Shown: positions 1 through 9,957, counted from the stretch's first letter. The stretch is 64,000 nt of DNA from Nitrospira sp. (GCA_024998595.1 JACOEK010000003.1:248001-312000), one strand, 5' to 3'. The notes: generated by a model not told the origin, from the sequence alone. Made by a program: numbers and translations.

Positions 1-266
1 ATGACTTTCTCAAAGTTATGGATGGCCGACTCTCGACTTTCATACAGAGAGGTCAACGCGCGGGTGAAGAATACATGATCGCAGGTATTTTTACTAGCAC
101 ATTTGGCCGTTAATGAGGCATCTTTACGTAAAATGGCTTGCAACATTTTGCCCTCCCCCCCATCATTTGAAAAATAGGGGGCCTGAGCCGGGGGCGGAGG
201 GAGGGTGCCACAGGCAGACAAGAGTCCAAAAAATACCAACATACCTATGGAATGCCACCGGTGCAC
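1..266 (-). CDS. QseG-like outer-membrane lipoprotein (partial, cut by left edge)
   Basis: About 88 N-terminal residues are visible before the sequence runs off the window. The start is a GTG whose G is also the last base of the kinase stop codon (TAGTG), so the two genes are translationally coupled. The N-terminus has a short basic segment, a hydrophobic core and a lipobox ending LLSAC, followed by a proline-rich linker. The part after the linker is helical and contains an Ala/Leu-rich segment typical of TPR-like lipoproteins. In enterobacteria the GlrK kinase, the QseG lipoprotein and the GlrR regulator are encoded in that order. This lipoprotein sits in the QseG position, so the role is inferred from synteny. 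The ATG at 242 is an alternative start but would leave a weak signal peptide. Confidence 0.7.
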   Translation of the reverse strand, partial: MHRWHSIGMLVFFGLLSACGTLPPPPAQAPYFSNDGGEGKMLQAILRKDASLTAKCASKNTCDHVFFTRALTSLYESRESAIHNFEKV

Positions 267-1735
267 TAGGCCAACATCCCTGGTTTCGTTAGATACAATA
301 TGAATCGCACAGTCGTCCCTTTTCCCACTTCACTTTCCACCCAAATCCTCCCGCCATGTGCTTCTACGACTTTTTTTGCAAGGGCTAACCCGAGACCGCT
401 TCCCACTGAAACCTGCCGGCTCTTGGCTCGTCCCTGGTAAAACCGCTCGAAAATATGTGGCAGTTCCTCCGTTGGTATGCCTGGGCCTGAGTCTGCGACG
501 TCGACAAACAGCAACCCCTCGTCCCGCCTAGGTGTCATTTGCAACCTGACAATTGCACCCTCGGGGCTGTACTTCAACGCATTCGAGAGGAGATTGTCCA
601 GTACTTGTTCGATGCGCGTACTATCTGCCCTGACCCAGTGCCGCTCCACTGGGGCCTCGATCAGAAGCTGCACGTGTTTGGCATCCGCTAACAGACGGAT
701 TTTATTGACCGAAATATCGGCGACTCGACGAAGATCCGTCGGGACAAACCGATATTCCATCATGCCCGACTCCATCTTCGACAGATCCAGGATTGTCGAA
801 ATGAGATACATTAGCCGCCGGCTACTATCCGACATGATGCGAAGCGTAGTGCGTTGGTCCTGTGTTAATGGACCGGGAATTTCATCTAATAAGAGATGGG
901 TGCCTTCCTGGATCGAAGCCATCGGCGTGCGCAACTCATGGGATACATGGGCGAGGAACTCGCTTTTGATGTCATCCAACTGCTGCAACTTAGTTCCCAT
1001 CCATTTGACAGTTTCGCCCAATTCCCGCAATTCCCGGGGGGCCTGACCATCCAACGAAGCCTTGAAGTTGCCCTGCCCCATCTCCTGAATGGTGGCCTGG
1101 AGTCGACGCAAGGGGCGAAGAATATTGTAACTAGCCACCGCGGCCATGCCGAGACCAAAGAGGAGCGCGACCAAAACGAGATTGCGTGTGACGGCTTCCG
1201 CCTGCACAGAGCTGGCATGAGATTCATTCACTCCTACAGCAATCCGCCGCTCGTGTAGACCGATATACTGCTGAAGCGTAGCGGCTATTTTCGCCACCAC
1301 GGCCTCGCGCCGCGCATCATAGGCCGAGGTCGCCTCCGGGTGGCCGCTTGACTCAGCCAGCTGGGATTGAAACAGCGCCAGATGCGCTTGCTGAAGGCCC
1401 TCGACCTCCTTGAGCAACTTCGTCTCCGACTCCGATCCCTCACGGGCGAGCAACAACTGCAAGACCTGCTGAAACTCTTTACTCTCGGTATCGAAATGCT
1501 CCAGAAAAGTGGCGGCAGGCACGGCCACATACTTCTTCTCACCCTGAACCTGCTCATATATCGACGTTAGTAGGCGCTTGGCCGAATCAATCTCCGGATG
1601 GTGGTGAGAGCCGACCTCGGTATTGAGGCCGGCTAATGTCCGAATCTGCAACAACGCATAGATATTCACGGCGGTCATTACTGCAATAATGACCAGATAC
1701 GTCAGAACCAATCGCCAGAAAATCGAGAGGCGCAC
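266..1735 (-). CDS. Sensor histidine kinase, GlrK/QseE-like
   Basis: A 489-residue membrane sensor kinase with a GTG start. Order: TM1 (about 8-29), a periplasmic helical sensor region (about 30-183) with a His-rich patch near 44-46, TM2 (about 185-203), HAMP (about 205-257), and a HisKA box with phospho-acceptor His266 in HVSHELRTP. The ATPase domain follows, with N-box NLLSNALKYS, G1 box DSGPGIP and G2 box GSGLGLALA. All catalytic boxes are intact. It overlaps the downstream lipoprotein by one base, which matches the GlrK-QseG arrangement, and a sigma-54 type response regulator would be expected beyond the left edge. The stimulus cannot be read from the sequence. Confidence 0.9.
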   Translation of the reverse strand: MRLSIFWRLVLTYLVIIAVMTAVNIYALLQIRTLAGLNTEVGSHHHPEIDSAKRLLTSIYEQVQGEKKYVAVPAATFLEHFDTESKEFQQVLQLLLAREGSESETKLLKEVEGLQQAHLALFQSQLAESSGHPEATSAYDARREAVVAKIAATLQQYIGLHERRIAVGVNESHASSVQAEAVTRNLVLVALLFGLGMAAVASYNILRPLRRLQATIQEMGQGNFKASLDGQAPRELRELGETVKWMGTKLQQLDDIKSEFLAHVSHELRTPMASIQEGTHLLLDEIPGPLTQDQRTTLRIMSDSSRRLMYLISTILDLSKMESGMMEYRFVPTDLRRVADISVNKIRLLADAKHVQLLIEAPVERHWVRADSTRIEQVLDNLLSNALKYSPEGAIVRLQMTPRRDEGLLFVDVADSGPGIPTEELPHIFERFYQGRAKSRQVSVGSGLGLALAKKVVEAHGGRIWVESEVGKGTTVRFILYLTKPGMLA

Positions 1736-1885
1736 GACCAGGCACTCTCCCTGGTGATGAATGCACAGCCCTGCATCAGCGGCAGTGTAGGTTCAGCCAT
1801 ACACCACTTCTCTTATCCCCTCAACAAGTTATCTATATTGTGCAGAAACAGCGGCCGTGTCGTTGAATGTGTCGAATGGCGCCTC

Positions 1886-2704
1886 CTAGCGGGCGGAGTC
1901 GTGAAACTGCGACTGATAGGCGCGTTGGCGTCGGGACGTAGAAGAGAGGGCCGAGAAAAGATGGCCTCGAAAGAGGAGCATGCCGACCATGAGCGGTGGA
2001 GTCAGAAGCAGCGCCATCAATCCGGTGAGACTGGCGGAAATTCCGAAGTCGGTCAACCAGGCGCTTAATACCGTAAAGGGCACTAGGACCAACTGGATGA
2101 AATCGAGCCCCGCCCCCCTCCCCAACTGACTTGAAAGTTTGAAGAAGAGGGACAACCCAAGGGGCGCCAAGACCAGGGCCATCGGCAGGAACCATTCAAT
2201 CCAATTGTCCAGGACGAAGTCGTAACTCCGCTTCAAGACATCCAGTGGCGAATCATGCCTGGTGAGGTAGATCACTTCAGGAGCGGGATTCAGCAGGATA
2301 AACACCAGTAATAAACAGGCCATCACCAGAAATTGACTGTCAGGATTGGCGCGCAGACTCGTGTCCAGGAGCATGGTCGGAATCCAGAGCACAAACCCGA
2401 CACTAATGACGTCCCAAAAATAATGCCCCATACTTTGCAGCACATCGTGCATGGTTATCGTGCGAATGCCCTTGATGGACTGTTCGATCAGGCTAAGCGT
2501 CGCGCCGATCAGGAGCGCGTTGACGGCACCGAGCAGGAACCCCCCGAGCATGCCCAGGGGACGTGCGACCTGATGGGCCAACATCATCAGCAGGGTAAAG
2601 ACGATGACGGCGAGGATCACGAACCACCCACGAACCAGGGAACGTCCGGTCGCGTGAAGCGCATCTCGGTAGAGATGAAGCGTCGAGTTGAATAGGGTCA
2701 ACAT
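1886..2704 (-). CDS. Polytopic inner-membrane protein, unknown function
   Basis: A 272-residue protein with about six hydrophobic segments: near 28-45, 52-72, 98-115, 125-142, 172-190 and 230-245. It has a short basic C-terminal tail. I do not recognise a family with confidence. The overall look resembles uncharacterised proteins with glycerophosphoryl-diester-phosphodiesterase-type membrane domains, but no motif proves it. It is transcribed away from clpB and sits 150 bp upstream of the kinase gene, so it may share a transcript with the kinase or stand alone. Confidence 0.75.
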   Translation of the reverse strand: MLTLFNSTLHLYRDALHATGRSLVRGWFVILAVIVFTLLMMLAHQVARPLGMLGGFLLGAVNALLIGATLSLIEQSIKGIRTITMHDVLQSMGHYFWDVISVGFVLWIPTMLLDTSLRANPDSQFLVMACLLLVFILLNPAPEVIYLTRHDSPLDVLKRSYDFVLDNWIEWFLPMALVLAPLGLSLFFKLSSQLGRGAGLDFIQLVLVPFTVLSAWLTDFGISASLTGLMALLLTPPLMVGMLLFRGHLFSALSSTSRRQRAYQSQFHDSAR

Positions 2705-2870
2705 GGATCAGTCAATGCGGGCAGATCGAGCATAGCGGGGCTGTTCCTTTCCCGAGAGTCGGTTCGATATGTCGGGCGGACAATAAGACGGATTCCCCCG
2801 ACAGGTCAAGTCACGCCGCGAAAGAATCACACTCCCCCAACCAGCAAGGCATTCCCGGTATCGCCTGCTA

Positions 2871-2898
2871 TTGACTTGCCCCTCGATATGATTATGTT
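2871..2898 (+). promoter_or_regulatory. Candidate promoter of clpB
   Basis: TTGACT at 2871-2876 and TATGTT at 2893-2898 are separated by 16 bases, about 40 bp before the clpB start. It looks like a housekeeping-type promoter. I see no CIRCE inverted repeat and no clear sigma-32 consensus in the 233-bp divergent spacer. Confidence 0.4.
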
Positions 2899-2937
2899 CT
2901 TTCAGTAGATAGACACACCCACCCAGGAGTCAGCCAC

Positions 2938-5532
2938 ATGGATATGAACCGGATGACCGTCAAGCTCCAAGAGGCCCTGCAAAGTGCATCAGCGCTTGCC
3001 ATGCGCCGTGGACATCAGGGCATTGATGTCGAGCATCTCCTCCTGGCACTTCTGGAGCAAGAACGAGGTATTGCCGGCTCGCTGTTCGAACAGGCTGGGG
3101 TCTCTCCAGCTGCCATTCGCCAAGCTGCGGACCAAGCCCTTGCAAAGGTGGCTCAAGTTCAGGGGCCCGGTGCGGCTCCCGGACAAATTCATCTGACCCC
3201 GCGCCTGGGCGCAGTGCTGACCAAGGCCGAAGATCAGATGAAGGAGTTGCGTGACGAGTTCATCAGCGTTGAACATGTTGTCCTGGCGATGGTCGAAGAA
3301 GGCGGGGTGTTTCGACGACTCAATCTGACACGAGAACGCCTCCTCACGGCATTGCAGCAGGTTCGCGGCAACCAACGCGTGACCAGCCAAGATCCAGAAG
3401 GCACCTACCAGGCCTTGGAAAAATACGGCCGTGATCTCACCAAACTCGCGGGCCAGGGCAAACTGGATCCGGTGATCGGCCGTGATGACGAAATCCGGCG
3501 AACGATCCAAATTCTGTCCCGGCGAACCAAGAACAACCCCGTCCTGATCGGTGAACCAGGCGTGGGCAAGACGGCCATCGTCGAAGGGTTGGCGCAACGT
3601 ATCGTGAAGGGCGATGTGCCTGAAGGCCTCAAACAGAAGCGAGTTGTCGTGCTCGATATGGGCGCACTCGTCGCCGGGGCTAAATTTCGTGGAGAATTCG
3701 AAGAACGTTTGAAGGCTGTTCTCAAGGAAGTTCAATCGGCCCAGGGGCAAGTCCTGCTCTTCATCGACGAACTGCACACCGTGGTGGGAGCGGGCGCCGC
3801 GGAAGGCGCAATGGATGCAGCTAACCTCCTCAAACCCATGTTGGCCAGAGGCGAAATGCATCTCATCGGCGCCACCACCTTGGACGAATATCGCAAACAC
3901 ATCGAGAAAGATGCCGCGCTTGAACGACGCTTCCAAACTGTCCTCGTGGACCAGCCGACGGTCGAGGACACCATTTCCATTTTACGCGGACTCAAGGAAC
4001 GTTACGAAGTGCATCATGGCGTGCGCATCAAAGACGCCGCCCTCGTCGCGGCGGCTAAGCTCTCGAACCGGTATATCGGCGACCGGTTTTTACCCGACAA
4101 GGCGATTGATCTTGTCGACGAATCCGCCGCGCGTCTCCGCACCGAAATCGATAGTCTGCCGGCTGAACTCGATGAAGTCTCGCGAAAGGTTCTTCAACTG
4201 GAGATTGAGCGAGAAGCCCTCAAAAAGGAAACCGATCCGGGCAGTAAGGCACGGTTGCAGTCGATCGAAAAGGAACTCACGGAGAAGAATCGCGATCTGC
4301 AGGCCCTCAAGACACGGTGGGAATCAGAGAAGAATTCTGTCAGCAAGCTCAGGAAGATCCGTCAGCATATCGAAGAGGTGAAGCAAAACATCGAGCGATC
4401 CGAACGGGCGTATGATTTGAACAAGGTCGCCGAGCTGCGTTACGGCGAGTTGCCCCGGCTGGAACGGGAATTGGAATTAGAGCAGCAATCCCTCGGCAAA
4501 AAGCAAAATGAAACCCGCCTGCTGAAAGAAGAAGTCGACGAGGAAGATATCGCCGCGGTGGTCAGCCGTTGGACCGGAATCCCCGTGACGCGTCTTGTTG
4601 AAGGGGAATTGGAAAAACTCCTCAAACTGGACGAACTGCTCCACCAGCGCGTCGTAGGACAAGAACAGGCCGTCACGGCAGTAGCCGATGCCGTGTTGCG
4701 AGCCCGTTCCGGCATCAAAGATCCCAACCGGCCGATCGGCTCATTTCTGTTTCTCGGTCCGACCGGCGTGGGCAAGACGGAATTAGCGCGCGCCCTTTCG
4801 GTCACCCTGTTCGATGATGAATCGAACCTCATCCGGATCGACATGTCCGAATATATGGAGAAGCATACGGTTGCCAGGTTGATCGGCGCCCCTCCAGGTT
4901 ATGTGGGATACGAGGAAGGTGGCCAACTGACCGAAGCGGTGCGCCGGCATCCGTTCTCCGTCATCCTCTTTGACGAGATCGAAAAGGCGCACCACGACGT
5001 CTTCAATATTCTGCTGCAGGTGCTCGACGACGGCCGGTTGACTGATTCACAGGGTCGAACCGTGGATTTCAAGAATACCGTGTTGATCATGACCTCGAAT
5101 ATCGGCAGCCAGCATATCCTGGAAGCACAGCAAGCCGGCGCCTCTTATGACACGATGAAAAACCAGGTGACCGGCGAATTGCGGGCACACTTCAGGCCGG
5201 AATTCCTAAACCGGGTTGACGAGATCGTGGTATTCCACGCTCTTGGCAACGAACACTTGGCAAAGATTGTGGAGATTCAGTTAGAGCGGTTGCGAGCCCG
5301 TTTGACGGAACGGCGGATCACGCTGACGGTGACGCCGGACGCGCTGCAGAATCTCGGCCGGCGCGGGTACGATCCGGTGTATGGCGCGCGACCGCTGAAG
5401 CGCCTCATTCAACAGGAGATTGAGACACCGATGGCACGGCAGTTGATCAAAGGAGAGCTGCGGGATGGAGATACGGCCGTGGTGGACCTAAAGGATGGGC
5501 AGATCGTGATCGTTCCCACCGTCGCTCCGTAG
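2938..5532 (+). CDS. clpB: ATP-dependent disaggregase ClpB
   Basis: An 864-residue Hsp100 chaperone that extracts polypeptides from aggregates together with DnaK. It has the full ClpB layout: the N-terminal Clp-N repeat domain (about 1-150), the first AAA module with Walker A GEPGVGKT at 205-212, the long coiled-coil middle domain (about 400-520) that distinguishes ClpB from ClpA and ClpC, and the second AAA module with Walker A GPTGVGKT at 607-614. The C-terminal D2-small domain is also present. Its length matches the family. The ribosome-binding site AGGAGT at 2925-2930 fits the ATG. No truncation is seen. Confidence 0.98.
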   Translation: MDMNRMTVKLQEALQSASALAMRRGHQGIDVEHLLLALLEQERGIAGSLFEQAGVSPAAIRQAADQALAKVAQVQGPGAAPGQIHLTPRLGAVLTKAEDQMKELRDEFISVEHVVLAMVEEGGVFRRLNLTRERLLTALQQVRGNQRVTSQDPEGTYQALEKYGRDLTKLAGQGKLDPVIGRDDEIRRTIQILSRRTKNNPVLIGEPGVGKTAIVEGLAQRIVKGDVPEGLKQKRVVVLDMGALVAGAKFRGEFEERLKAVLKEVQSAQGQVLLFIDELHTVVGAGAAEGAMDAANLLKPMLARGEMHLIGATTLDEYRKHIEKDAALERRFQTVLVDQPTVEDTISILRGLKERYEVHHGVRIKDAALVAAAKLSNRYIGDRFLPDKAIDLVDESAARLRTEIDSLPAELDEVSRKVLQLEIEREALKKETDPGSKARLQSIEKELTEKNRDLQALKTRWESEKNSVSKLRKIRQHIEEVKQNIERSERAYDLNKVAELRYGELPRLERELELEQQSLGKKQNETRLLKEEVDEEDIAAVVSRWTGIPVTRLVEGELEKLLKLDELLHQRVVGQEQAVTAVADAVLRARSGIKDPNRPIGSFLFLGPTGVGKTELARALSVTLFDDESNLIRIDMSEYMEKHTVARLIGAPPGYVGYEEGGQLTEAVRRHPFSVILFDEIEKAHHDVFNILLQVLDDGRLTDSQGRTVDFKNTVLIMTSNIGSQHILEAQQAGASYDTMKNQVTGELRAHFRPEFLNRVDEIVVFHALGNEHLAKIVEIQLERLRARLTERRITLTVTPDALQNLGRRGYDPVYGARPLKRLIQQEIETPMARQLIKGELRDGDTAVVDLKDGQIVIVPTVAP

Positions 5533-5567
5533 GCCGCTTCGATCAGGGCAACGCCAAGGTATGTCCG

Positions 5568-5595
5568 GGGGCGGTTACCCTAAAAAGACCGCCCC
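5568..5595. terminator. Inverted repeat between convergent genes, possible bidirectional terminator
   Basis: An 8-bp perfect stem (GGGGCGGT at 5568-5575, ACCGCCCC at 5588-5595) with a 12-base loop lies between clpB and the convergent gene and overlaps that gene's stop codon. No clear T-run follows on either strand, so a termination role is a guess. Confidence 0.35.
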
Positions 5596-6000
5596 TCCCT
5601 TCGTATCCGTCTCTTTGCCGCTGAAGTGTTTCTTATCGATCCGCCATTCCGTCTGCGACACGTCGAGACGATGTCCCTTGATCGTATGAAACGACCCCTT
5701 GCTAAACACCACGCGATTCCCCTCGCGCAGTTCCAACGTAAAGACCACCGTTCCCGATTCCTCATGTTTGAGTGAGACGCTTGTCGGACTCTTGGCAAGT
5801 TGATACGCGCGGCGCTCGTTGAATGTCAGATTGCTGTCGACGACTTTTGCCATCATCCGTCCCACCTCATCGAACAATGCGAAATTCACGAGCAGTGCCC
5901 GCGCCGGTTCCTTGATCGCGACCTCGAACTGCGGCACGCCTTCGATATCGATGATACCGTTGGAGTTTCGATACAGATTGGACCCGACTTCAATATCCAT
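5575..6000 (-). CDS. Hypothetical protein, beta-rich
   Basis: A 141-residue soluble protein with no signal peptide or membrane segment. The ATG at 6000 is preferred over upstream GTG codons because AAGGAG lies eight bases before it. The protein is predicted to be mostly beta strand and carries a central basic patch (FNERRAYQLAKS). It resembles no family that I can name. It lies downstream of the comM-small membrane protein pair on the same strand (42 bp) and converges on clpB. Confidence 0.7.
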   Translation of the reverse strand: MDIEVGSNLYRNSNGIIDIEGVPQFEVAIKEPARALLVNFALFDEVGRMMAKVVDSNLTFNERRAYQLAKSPTSVSLKHEESGTVVFTLELREGNRVVFSKGSFHTIKGHRLDVSQTEWRIDKKHFSGKETDTKGGAVFLG

Positions 6001-6042
6001 GGCCACCACTCCTTATCCTGCCCGGCATCCGGAGATGCCTCG

Positions 6043-6273
6043 TCACGATTTCTTAATACGGTCCAAAATCAACGCGATACACCCGCCCAATAATCCGCCG
6101 CCCAAAATGGTCGTGAGCAATTCCACCAGTTTGAGCTCCCAGACCGATCCTTGGGCTTGCATCGCCTCCCTGATGCCCCCTTGGAGCAGAATGACCGCCA
6201 ACGCCATCGTCGCCCCGACGATGAACCACCAGGCGAAGACACGCGCGGTATGAATGACGGGAGATTCTTTCAC
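6043..6273 (-). CDS. Small two-TM membrane protein
   Basis: A 76-residue protein with two hydrophobic segments (about 12-30 and 50-68; the second is glycine-rich, GGGLLGGC) joined by a short loop and ending in a basic tail. Its ATG overlaps the comM stop by four bases (ATGA), so it is translationally coupled to comM. Function unknown. The coupling suggests a conserved partner, but that is inference. Confidence 0.75.
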   Translation of the reverse strand: MKESPVIHTARVFAWWFIVGATMALAVILLQGGIREAMQAQGSVWELKLVELLTTILGGGLLGGCIALILDRIKKS

Positions 6274-7799
6274 AACTCCACTCGACGATCGAAACTTCGG
6301 TACTGAATAGCCTCGGCCAGATGAGCCGGCCCGATACTAGCAGAGTTAGCCAAGTCGGCAATAGTCCGGGCAACGCGGAGAATGCGTCCGTGTGCGCGGG
6401 CTGAAAACCCCAATCGGGCCATGGCCTGTTCAAGCAGGTCTCGACCGAGGCTGTCCAGAGCACAATACTGCTTCAGGTGGCGAGGTTTCAATTGAGCATT
6501 GGTGTAAATCCCGTCGCGATGATACCGCTCGGCCTGACGCGCCCGGGCCGCCATCACTCGCGCCCGGATCGTCGCCGAGGAATCGGTGGCAGGCACGTCG
6601 TCCCCCAGGGCGCGAATCGGCACAGCCGGCACCTCAATCTGAAGGTCCAGACGATCCAGCAGCGGTCCGGACAATCGTCCCCGATAACGCCGAACCTGAG
6701 CGACGCTGCACACACAGTCCCTGGTGCGGTCTCCATAATACCCGCAAGGACAGGGATTCATTGCGGCGACCAGCATGAAGCGAGCCGGGAATTTCAAAGA
6801 GCCGCTGGCGCGCGTAACCGTCACATGCCCATCTTCCAGCGGCTGTCGCAACCCGTCGAGCGTGGCACGACCGAACTCACCGGCTTCATCCAGAAACAAG
6901 ACACCATTGTGGGCGAGCGACACTTCGCCGGGACGCGGGATGGTCCCGCCGCCGATGAGGCCGGCTTCGGAAATGCTGTGATGCGGGGCGCGAAACGGAC
7001 GGCGGCGCATCAGTGGCTGCTCTCGAGAGAGTTGTCCGACCACGCTGTGGATGCGGCTGGTCTCCAGCGCTTCCTCCTGCTCCAACAACGGGAGAATACC
7101 GGGCAGCCGGCGCGCCAACATGGTCTTACCGGAACCGGGCGGGCCCATCATCAGAAGATTGTGGCCGCCGGCGGCAGCCACTTCCAGCGCCCGTTTCGCG
7201 TGCGCTTGCCCTTTCACGTCGGCAAAGTCTTCGTCCTCCGGCAGAATACCACCGGCGGATCCATCGCCGGAGAGCGACAAGGCGGAAATCGCCTGGGCGC
7301 CGCGCAAAAATTCCACCGCTTGCGGAAGTGTGTGGATGGGAAACACCTCCGCCCCGTCGGCCAACGCTGCCTCATCCGCATTTTCGGCCGGGGCCAGAAT
7401 CCGATGCCGACGGCGGCAGACCACGCCGATCGAGAGCGCCCCGGGGATCGGTTTCAAGCGACCATCCAGCGACAGTTCTCCCACGAACACAGAGTTCTTG
7501 ACGGCCTCTGCAGGAATGACGTCTTCTGCGGCAAGAATGCCCAGGGCGATGGCCAGATCAAGCCCGGCGCCTTCTTTCTTGATATTGGCTGGAGCCAGGT
7601 TGACCGTGATTTTTTTGATGGGAAACTGAAACCCGCTATTTTTGAGGGCCGCGCGAACCCGGTCACGACTCTCGCGTACCGTCGCATCGGGAAGCCCCAC
7701 GATGGAAAACTGAGGGAGGCCGGCGGAAATATCGACTTCCACATCCACCAAATGCGCGTCGATCCCCACAATCGCTGCACTCAAGACAGTAGCCAGCAC
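6270..7799 (-). CDS. comM: ComM/YifB family Mg-chelatase-like AAA ATPase
   Basis: A 509-residue protein with an N-terminal Lon-protease-like ChlI domain (about 20-145), a central magnesium-chelatase-type AAA module with Walker A GPPGSGKT, Walker B VLFLDEAGEF and a sensor region (MNPCPCG), and the C-terminal Mg_chelatase_C domain (about 410-505). In naturally competent bacteria ComM is a helicase that extends branch migration during integration of incoming DNA. The start is set at the GTG at 7799 because GGAGA precedes it and the product then begins MLATVLSAAIVG, the usual family N-terminus. A frame reaching 7829 adds ten unlikely residues. It is followed by a coupled small membrane protein. 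Confidence 0.93.
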   Translation of the reverse strand: MLATVLSAAIVGIDAHLVDVEVDISAGLPQFSIVGLPDATVRESRDRVRAALKNSGFQFPIKKITVNLAPANIKKEGAGLDLAIALGILAAEDVIPAEAVKNSVFVGELSLDGRLKPIPGALSIGVVCRRRHRILAPAENADEAALADGAEVFPIHTLPQAVEFLRGAQAISALSLSGDGSAGGILPEDEDFADVKGQAHAKRALEVAAAGGHNLLMMGPPGSGKTMLARRLPGILPLLEQEEALETSRIHSVVGQLSREQPLMRRRPFRAPHHSISEAGLIGGGTIPRPGEVSLAHNGVLFLDEAGEFGRATLDGLRQPLEDGHVTVTRASGSLKFPARFMLVAAMNPCPCGYYGDRTRDCVCSVAQVRRYRGRLSGPLLDRLDLQIEVPAVPIRALGDDVPATDSSATIRARVMAARARQAERYHRDGIYTNAQLKPRHLKQYCALDSLGRDLLEQAMARLGFSARAHGRILRVARTIADLANSASIGPAHLAEAIQYRSFDRRVEL

Positions 7800-7977
7800 T
7801 GGATCTCCAGAAAGCCGTGATTGGGTCAAGCGTCAGAGGAAGGTCATATGGTCGCAAGCTGGCGTCCGTGGCCGAATTATAGGCAGTTGCCCCAGCCGAA
7901 TTCAATCACGGCACTGATCAACGACGCTCTTGCCCAATGCTGTAGCGTGCATAGCAGCGCTTCTGTATAATGCCGCC

Positions 7978-8661
7978 ATGTCGCCCCTCTTAGATGGCCG
8001 TCGCCTTACAAAAACTGGCTCTGGCATGGCTGCGGCTCCAGGAGCCAAGCCCGGAGAGGCGCCAGCTTCCTTCGTCAGGCCCTATCTCGTCGCGCTGCTC
8101 TTCTTGTCGCCGATGGTTCCCGGTATCAGTTGGAGTCAGCCGCCGGTCGCAGAACCGACACCGGTAATGCGAACCATAGCCCAACCGGCACGGACTGGAT
8201 CCGTCTACATCGGCTCGGTCATGGCTATGCTGGCCACGTTTGAAGATGCCGGGATTCTGCCACCCGAGGGCACGCCGCAGGCCAATAGGATCATCAAGGC
8301 CGTGATCCAATTCCAGTCCGCATTTCTCAAGAGCGATCATCCCGCCGTCCGGCATTTTTTTACGGAAGCCCATCGCATCAGGCTGGGCCCTCGAGCCGAA
8401 GAGGTGGAAACATCGTTCCGCCAAAGCGGTTGGTCGGCCGATACTTTTGACGCGGTGATCACGGCCGGACAAATCGAGACGGCCTGGAACGCCGACGGTC
8501 TCACTGACGGCTTCCGGGAATTCAATATCGGGAAACAGGACTTTGACATCCTCGCGGAGCTGTACCAACAAAGCAGCCGCGCGTTCTCCGCACAAGGCAA
8601 AAGCTTCCAGGAAGTCTATGCCCAGCGCCGCCGGGAGATGCCCGGGGCCAAATCAGAGTGA
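7978..8661 (+). CDS. Secreted or membrane-anchored hypothetical protein
   Basis: Roughly 227 residues from ATG 7978. The start is uncertain: none of the candidates (7930, 7978, 8026) has a good ribosome-binding site, and a TATAAT at 7966-7971 would place transcription close to 7978. A hydrophobic segment (PYLVALLFLSPMVPG) lies about 36-50 residues in and is probably an export signal or anchor. The remaining 170 residues are helical and lack recognised motifs. It is divergently transcribed from comM. Confidence 0.65.
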   Translation: MSPLLDGRRLTKTGSGMAAAPGAKPGEAPASFVRPYLVALLFLSPMVPGISWSQPPVAEPTPVMRTIAQPARTGSVYIGSVMAMLATFEDAGILPPEGTPQANRIIKAVIQFQSAFLKSDHPAVRHFFTEAHRIRLGPRAEEVETSFRQSGWSADTFDAVITAGQIETAWNADGLTDGFREFNIGKQDFDILAELYQQSSRAFSAQGKSFQEVYAQRRREMPGAKSE

Positions 8662-8729
8662 CCGTCATCTATCAGCGAGCGCAGCCAACACCATCACATT
8701 GTTTCACGACTGCAGTTTGAGGAGGCATC

Positions 8730-8966
8730 ATGGCAACGAAAGCGTACATTCTCATCAAGGTCAAGGCCGGCAAAGGTAAGTCCGTGCTCACCGCACTCAA
8801 GAGTATTGCCGGCGTCGAACAGATTCACGCCTGTTTCGGCCAACCGGACATTTTCGTGTTTATCAATGTGGCAGATGAGCGGGCGTTGTCCGATGTCGTG
8901 ATTACACGCATTCACGCCATCGAAGGCGTAGAAGAAACCGATACCCACATCGTCGCAGAAACCTAA
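8730..8966 (+). CDS. Stand-alone Lrp/AsnC ligand-binding (RAM) domain protein
   Basis: A 78-residue protein that equals the C-terminal RAM domain of Lrp/AsnC regulators, with a beta-alpha-beta-beta-alpha-beta pattern. It includes the typical GVEQIHACFGQPDIFVFI stretch in which the ligand pocket lies at the dimer interface. The DNA-binding helix-turn-helix is absent. Such proteins form decamers and may sense amino acids or bind a partner. GAGGAGG lies six bases before the ATG. It ends one base short of the end of the convergent oxidoreductase gene. Confidence 0.85.
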   Translation: MATKAYILIKVKAGKGKSVLTALKSIAGVEQIHACFGQPDIFVFINVADERALSDVVITRIHAIEGVEETDTHIVAET

Positions 8967-8967
8967 G

Positions 8968-9957
8968 TCACCGGTACTCGACTGTGATGGCCCGGCCACC
9001 CTGGCCGGCGGAGGCGTAACAGGCCTCGGCAATTTCAACGGCACGCTTGCCGTCTTCGATGGTGATCGGAGGCGGCAAGTTCTCGCGCACGGATCGCACA
9101 AAGGCGCGTAGCGTACTAAGTACGGTCGGTGCTGCCACAGTCTGCCAATCTCCGGCGCCATGCCGAGCCGAGACCCGCGTGACTCGCTGCCCGCACCAAT
9201 CAGCCGATAACTGCCCTTCGTGGCCGATCAATTCGACCCGCCCGATCCGACCCGACGTCACCCGGGACACATCCACCAGGCAGATCAGTCCGCGCCTCGT
9301 CGTCAGGCGGCCCAGCATCCGCCGCTCTGCGCCGGCAGGCGGTACGCTGTCCATCTCGCAGGACACCGTGTCAACCTCGTCTTCCGTCAATAGACGAACC
9401 AGATCCAGGAGATGAATTCCTGTTTCCAATACACAGCCGCGCCCGCCGAATCCCCATTCCTGCTCACTGATCGCGTGCGGCTCCATCCGACTGGCCAGGC
9501 TGAGATACTGAAGCGCGCCGACCTGCGCCTGACGCTCGCGCAGCGCAATCACCGCCGCATCGAACCGCAAGGTTTGCGCCGTCATCATCACCTGGCTGCT
9601 CCCCTGCGCCGCCCGCAGGATGGCGCGCGCCTCCTCAGCCGTAGTCGCCAACGGCTTCTCCACCAAGAGGGCTTTCTTCGCCAGCGCAACAGAGATACAG
9701 ATGTCCCGGTTGAGCGTGGGTGGGGTCACCACGACCACAGCCTCCACTCCGGGATCGGCAATCAACTCATGATAATCGGAATAGCAGGGCACGGTTGCCC
9801 CATCAGACAACCCGTTTCCCTGCTCGGCTCGACGCCGGCATACGGCTGCCAGACGGGCCTCGGGAAGGTCGTGCAGGAGATGTTTGGCGTAGCGGCTGCC
9901 GTGATGGCCGAGCCCGATCAACCCGACTCCGAGCGGCATGCGAGATTCATGAGACAT
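8968..9957 (-). CDS. Gfo/Idh/MocA family oxidoreductase
   Basis: An NAD(P)-dependent oxidoreductase of about 329 residues. The N-terminal Rossmann fold begins with GVGLIGLGHHG and the segment ending AAVCRR. The dehydrogenase motif VEKPLATTAEEA (family consensus EKPxa) is present near residue 95. The C-terminal alpha/beta domain completes the fold and includes an ETGIHLLDL segment equivalent to the catalytic GGxxxDxxH region. The substrate is probably a sugar or sugar-nucleotide derivative, which cannot be decided here. The start was set at ATG 9957; a start at 9987 adds ten residues that do not fit the family. Confidence 0.88.
   Translation of the reverse strand: MSHESRMPLGVGLIGLGHHGSRYAKHLLHDLPEARLAAVCRRRAEQGNGLSDGATVPCYSDYHELIADPGVEAVVVVTPPTLNRDICISVALAKKALLVEKPLATTAEEARAILRAAQGSSQVMMTAQTLRFDAAVIALRERQAQVGALQYLSLASRMEPHAISEQEWGFGGRGCVLETGIHLLDLVRLLTEDEVDTVSCEMDSVPPAGAERRMLGRLTTRRGLICLVDVSRVTSGRIGRVELIGHEGQLSADWCGQRVTRVSARHGAGDWQTVAAPTVLSTLRAFVRSVRENLPPPITIEDGKRAVEIAEACYASAGQGGRAITVEYR

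Noticed and set aside
2705-2937. Search for CIRCE or sigma-32 signals upstream of clpB
   Set aside because: No TTAGCACTC-N9-GAGTGCTAA repeat and no convincing heat-shock promoter was found.
2989-3936. 315-codon minus-strand open frame
   Set aside because: Antisense to clpB.
6477-7820. 447-codon plus-strand open frame
   Set aside because: Antisense to comM, whose Walker motifs are intact.
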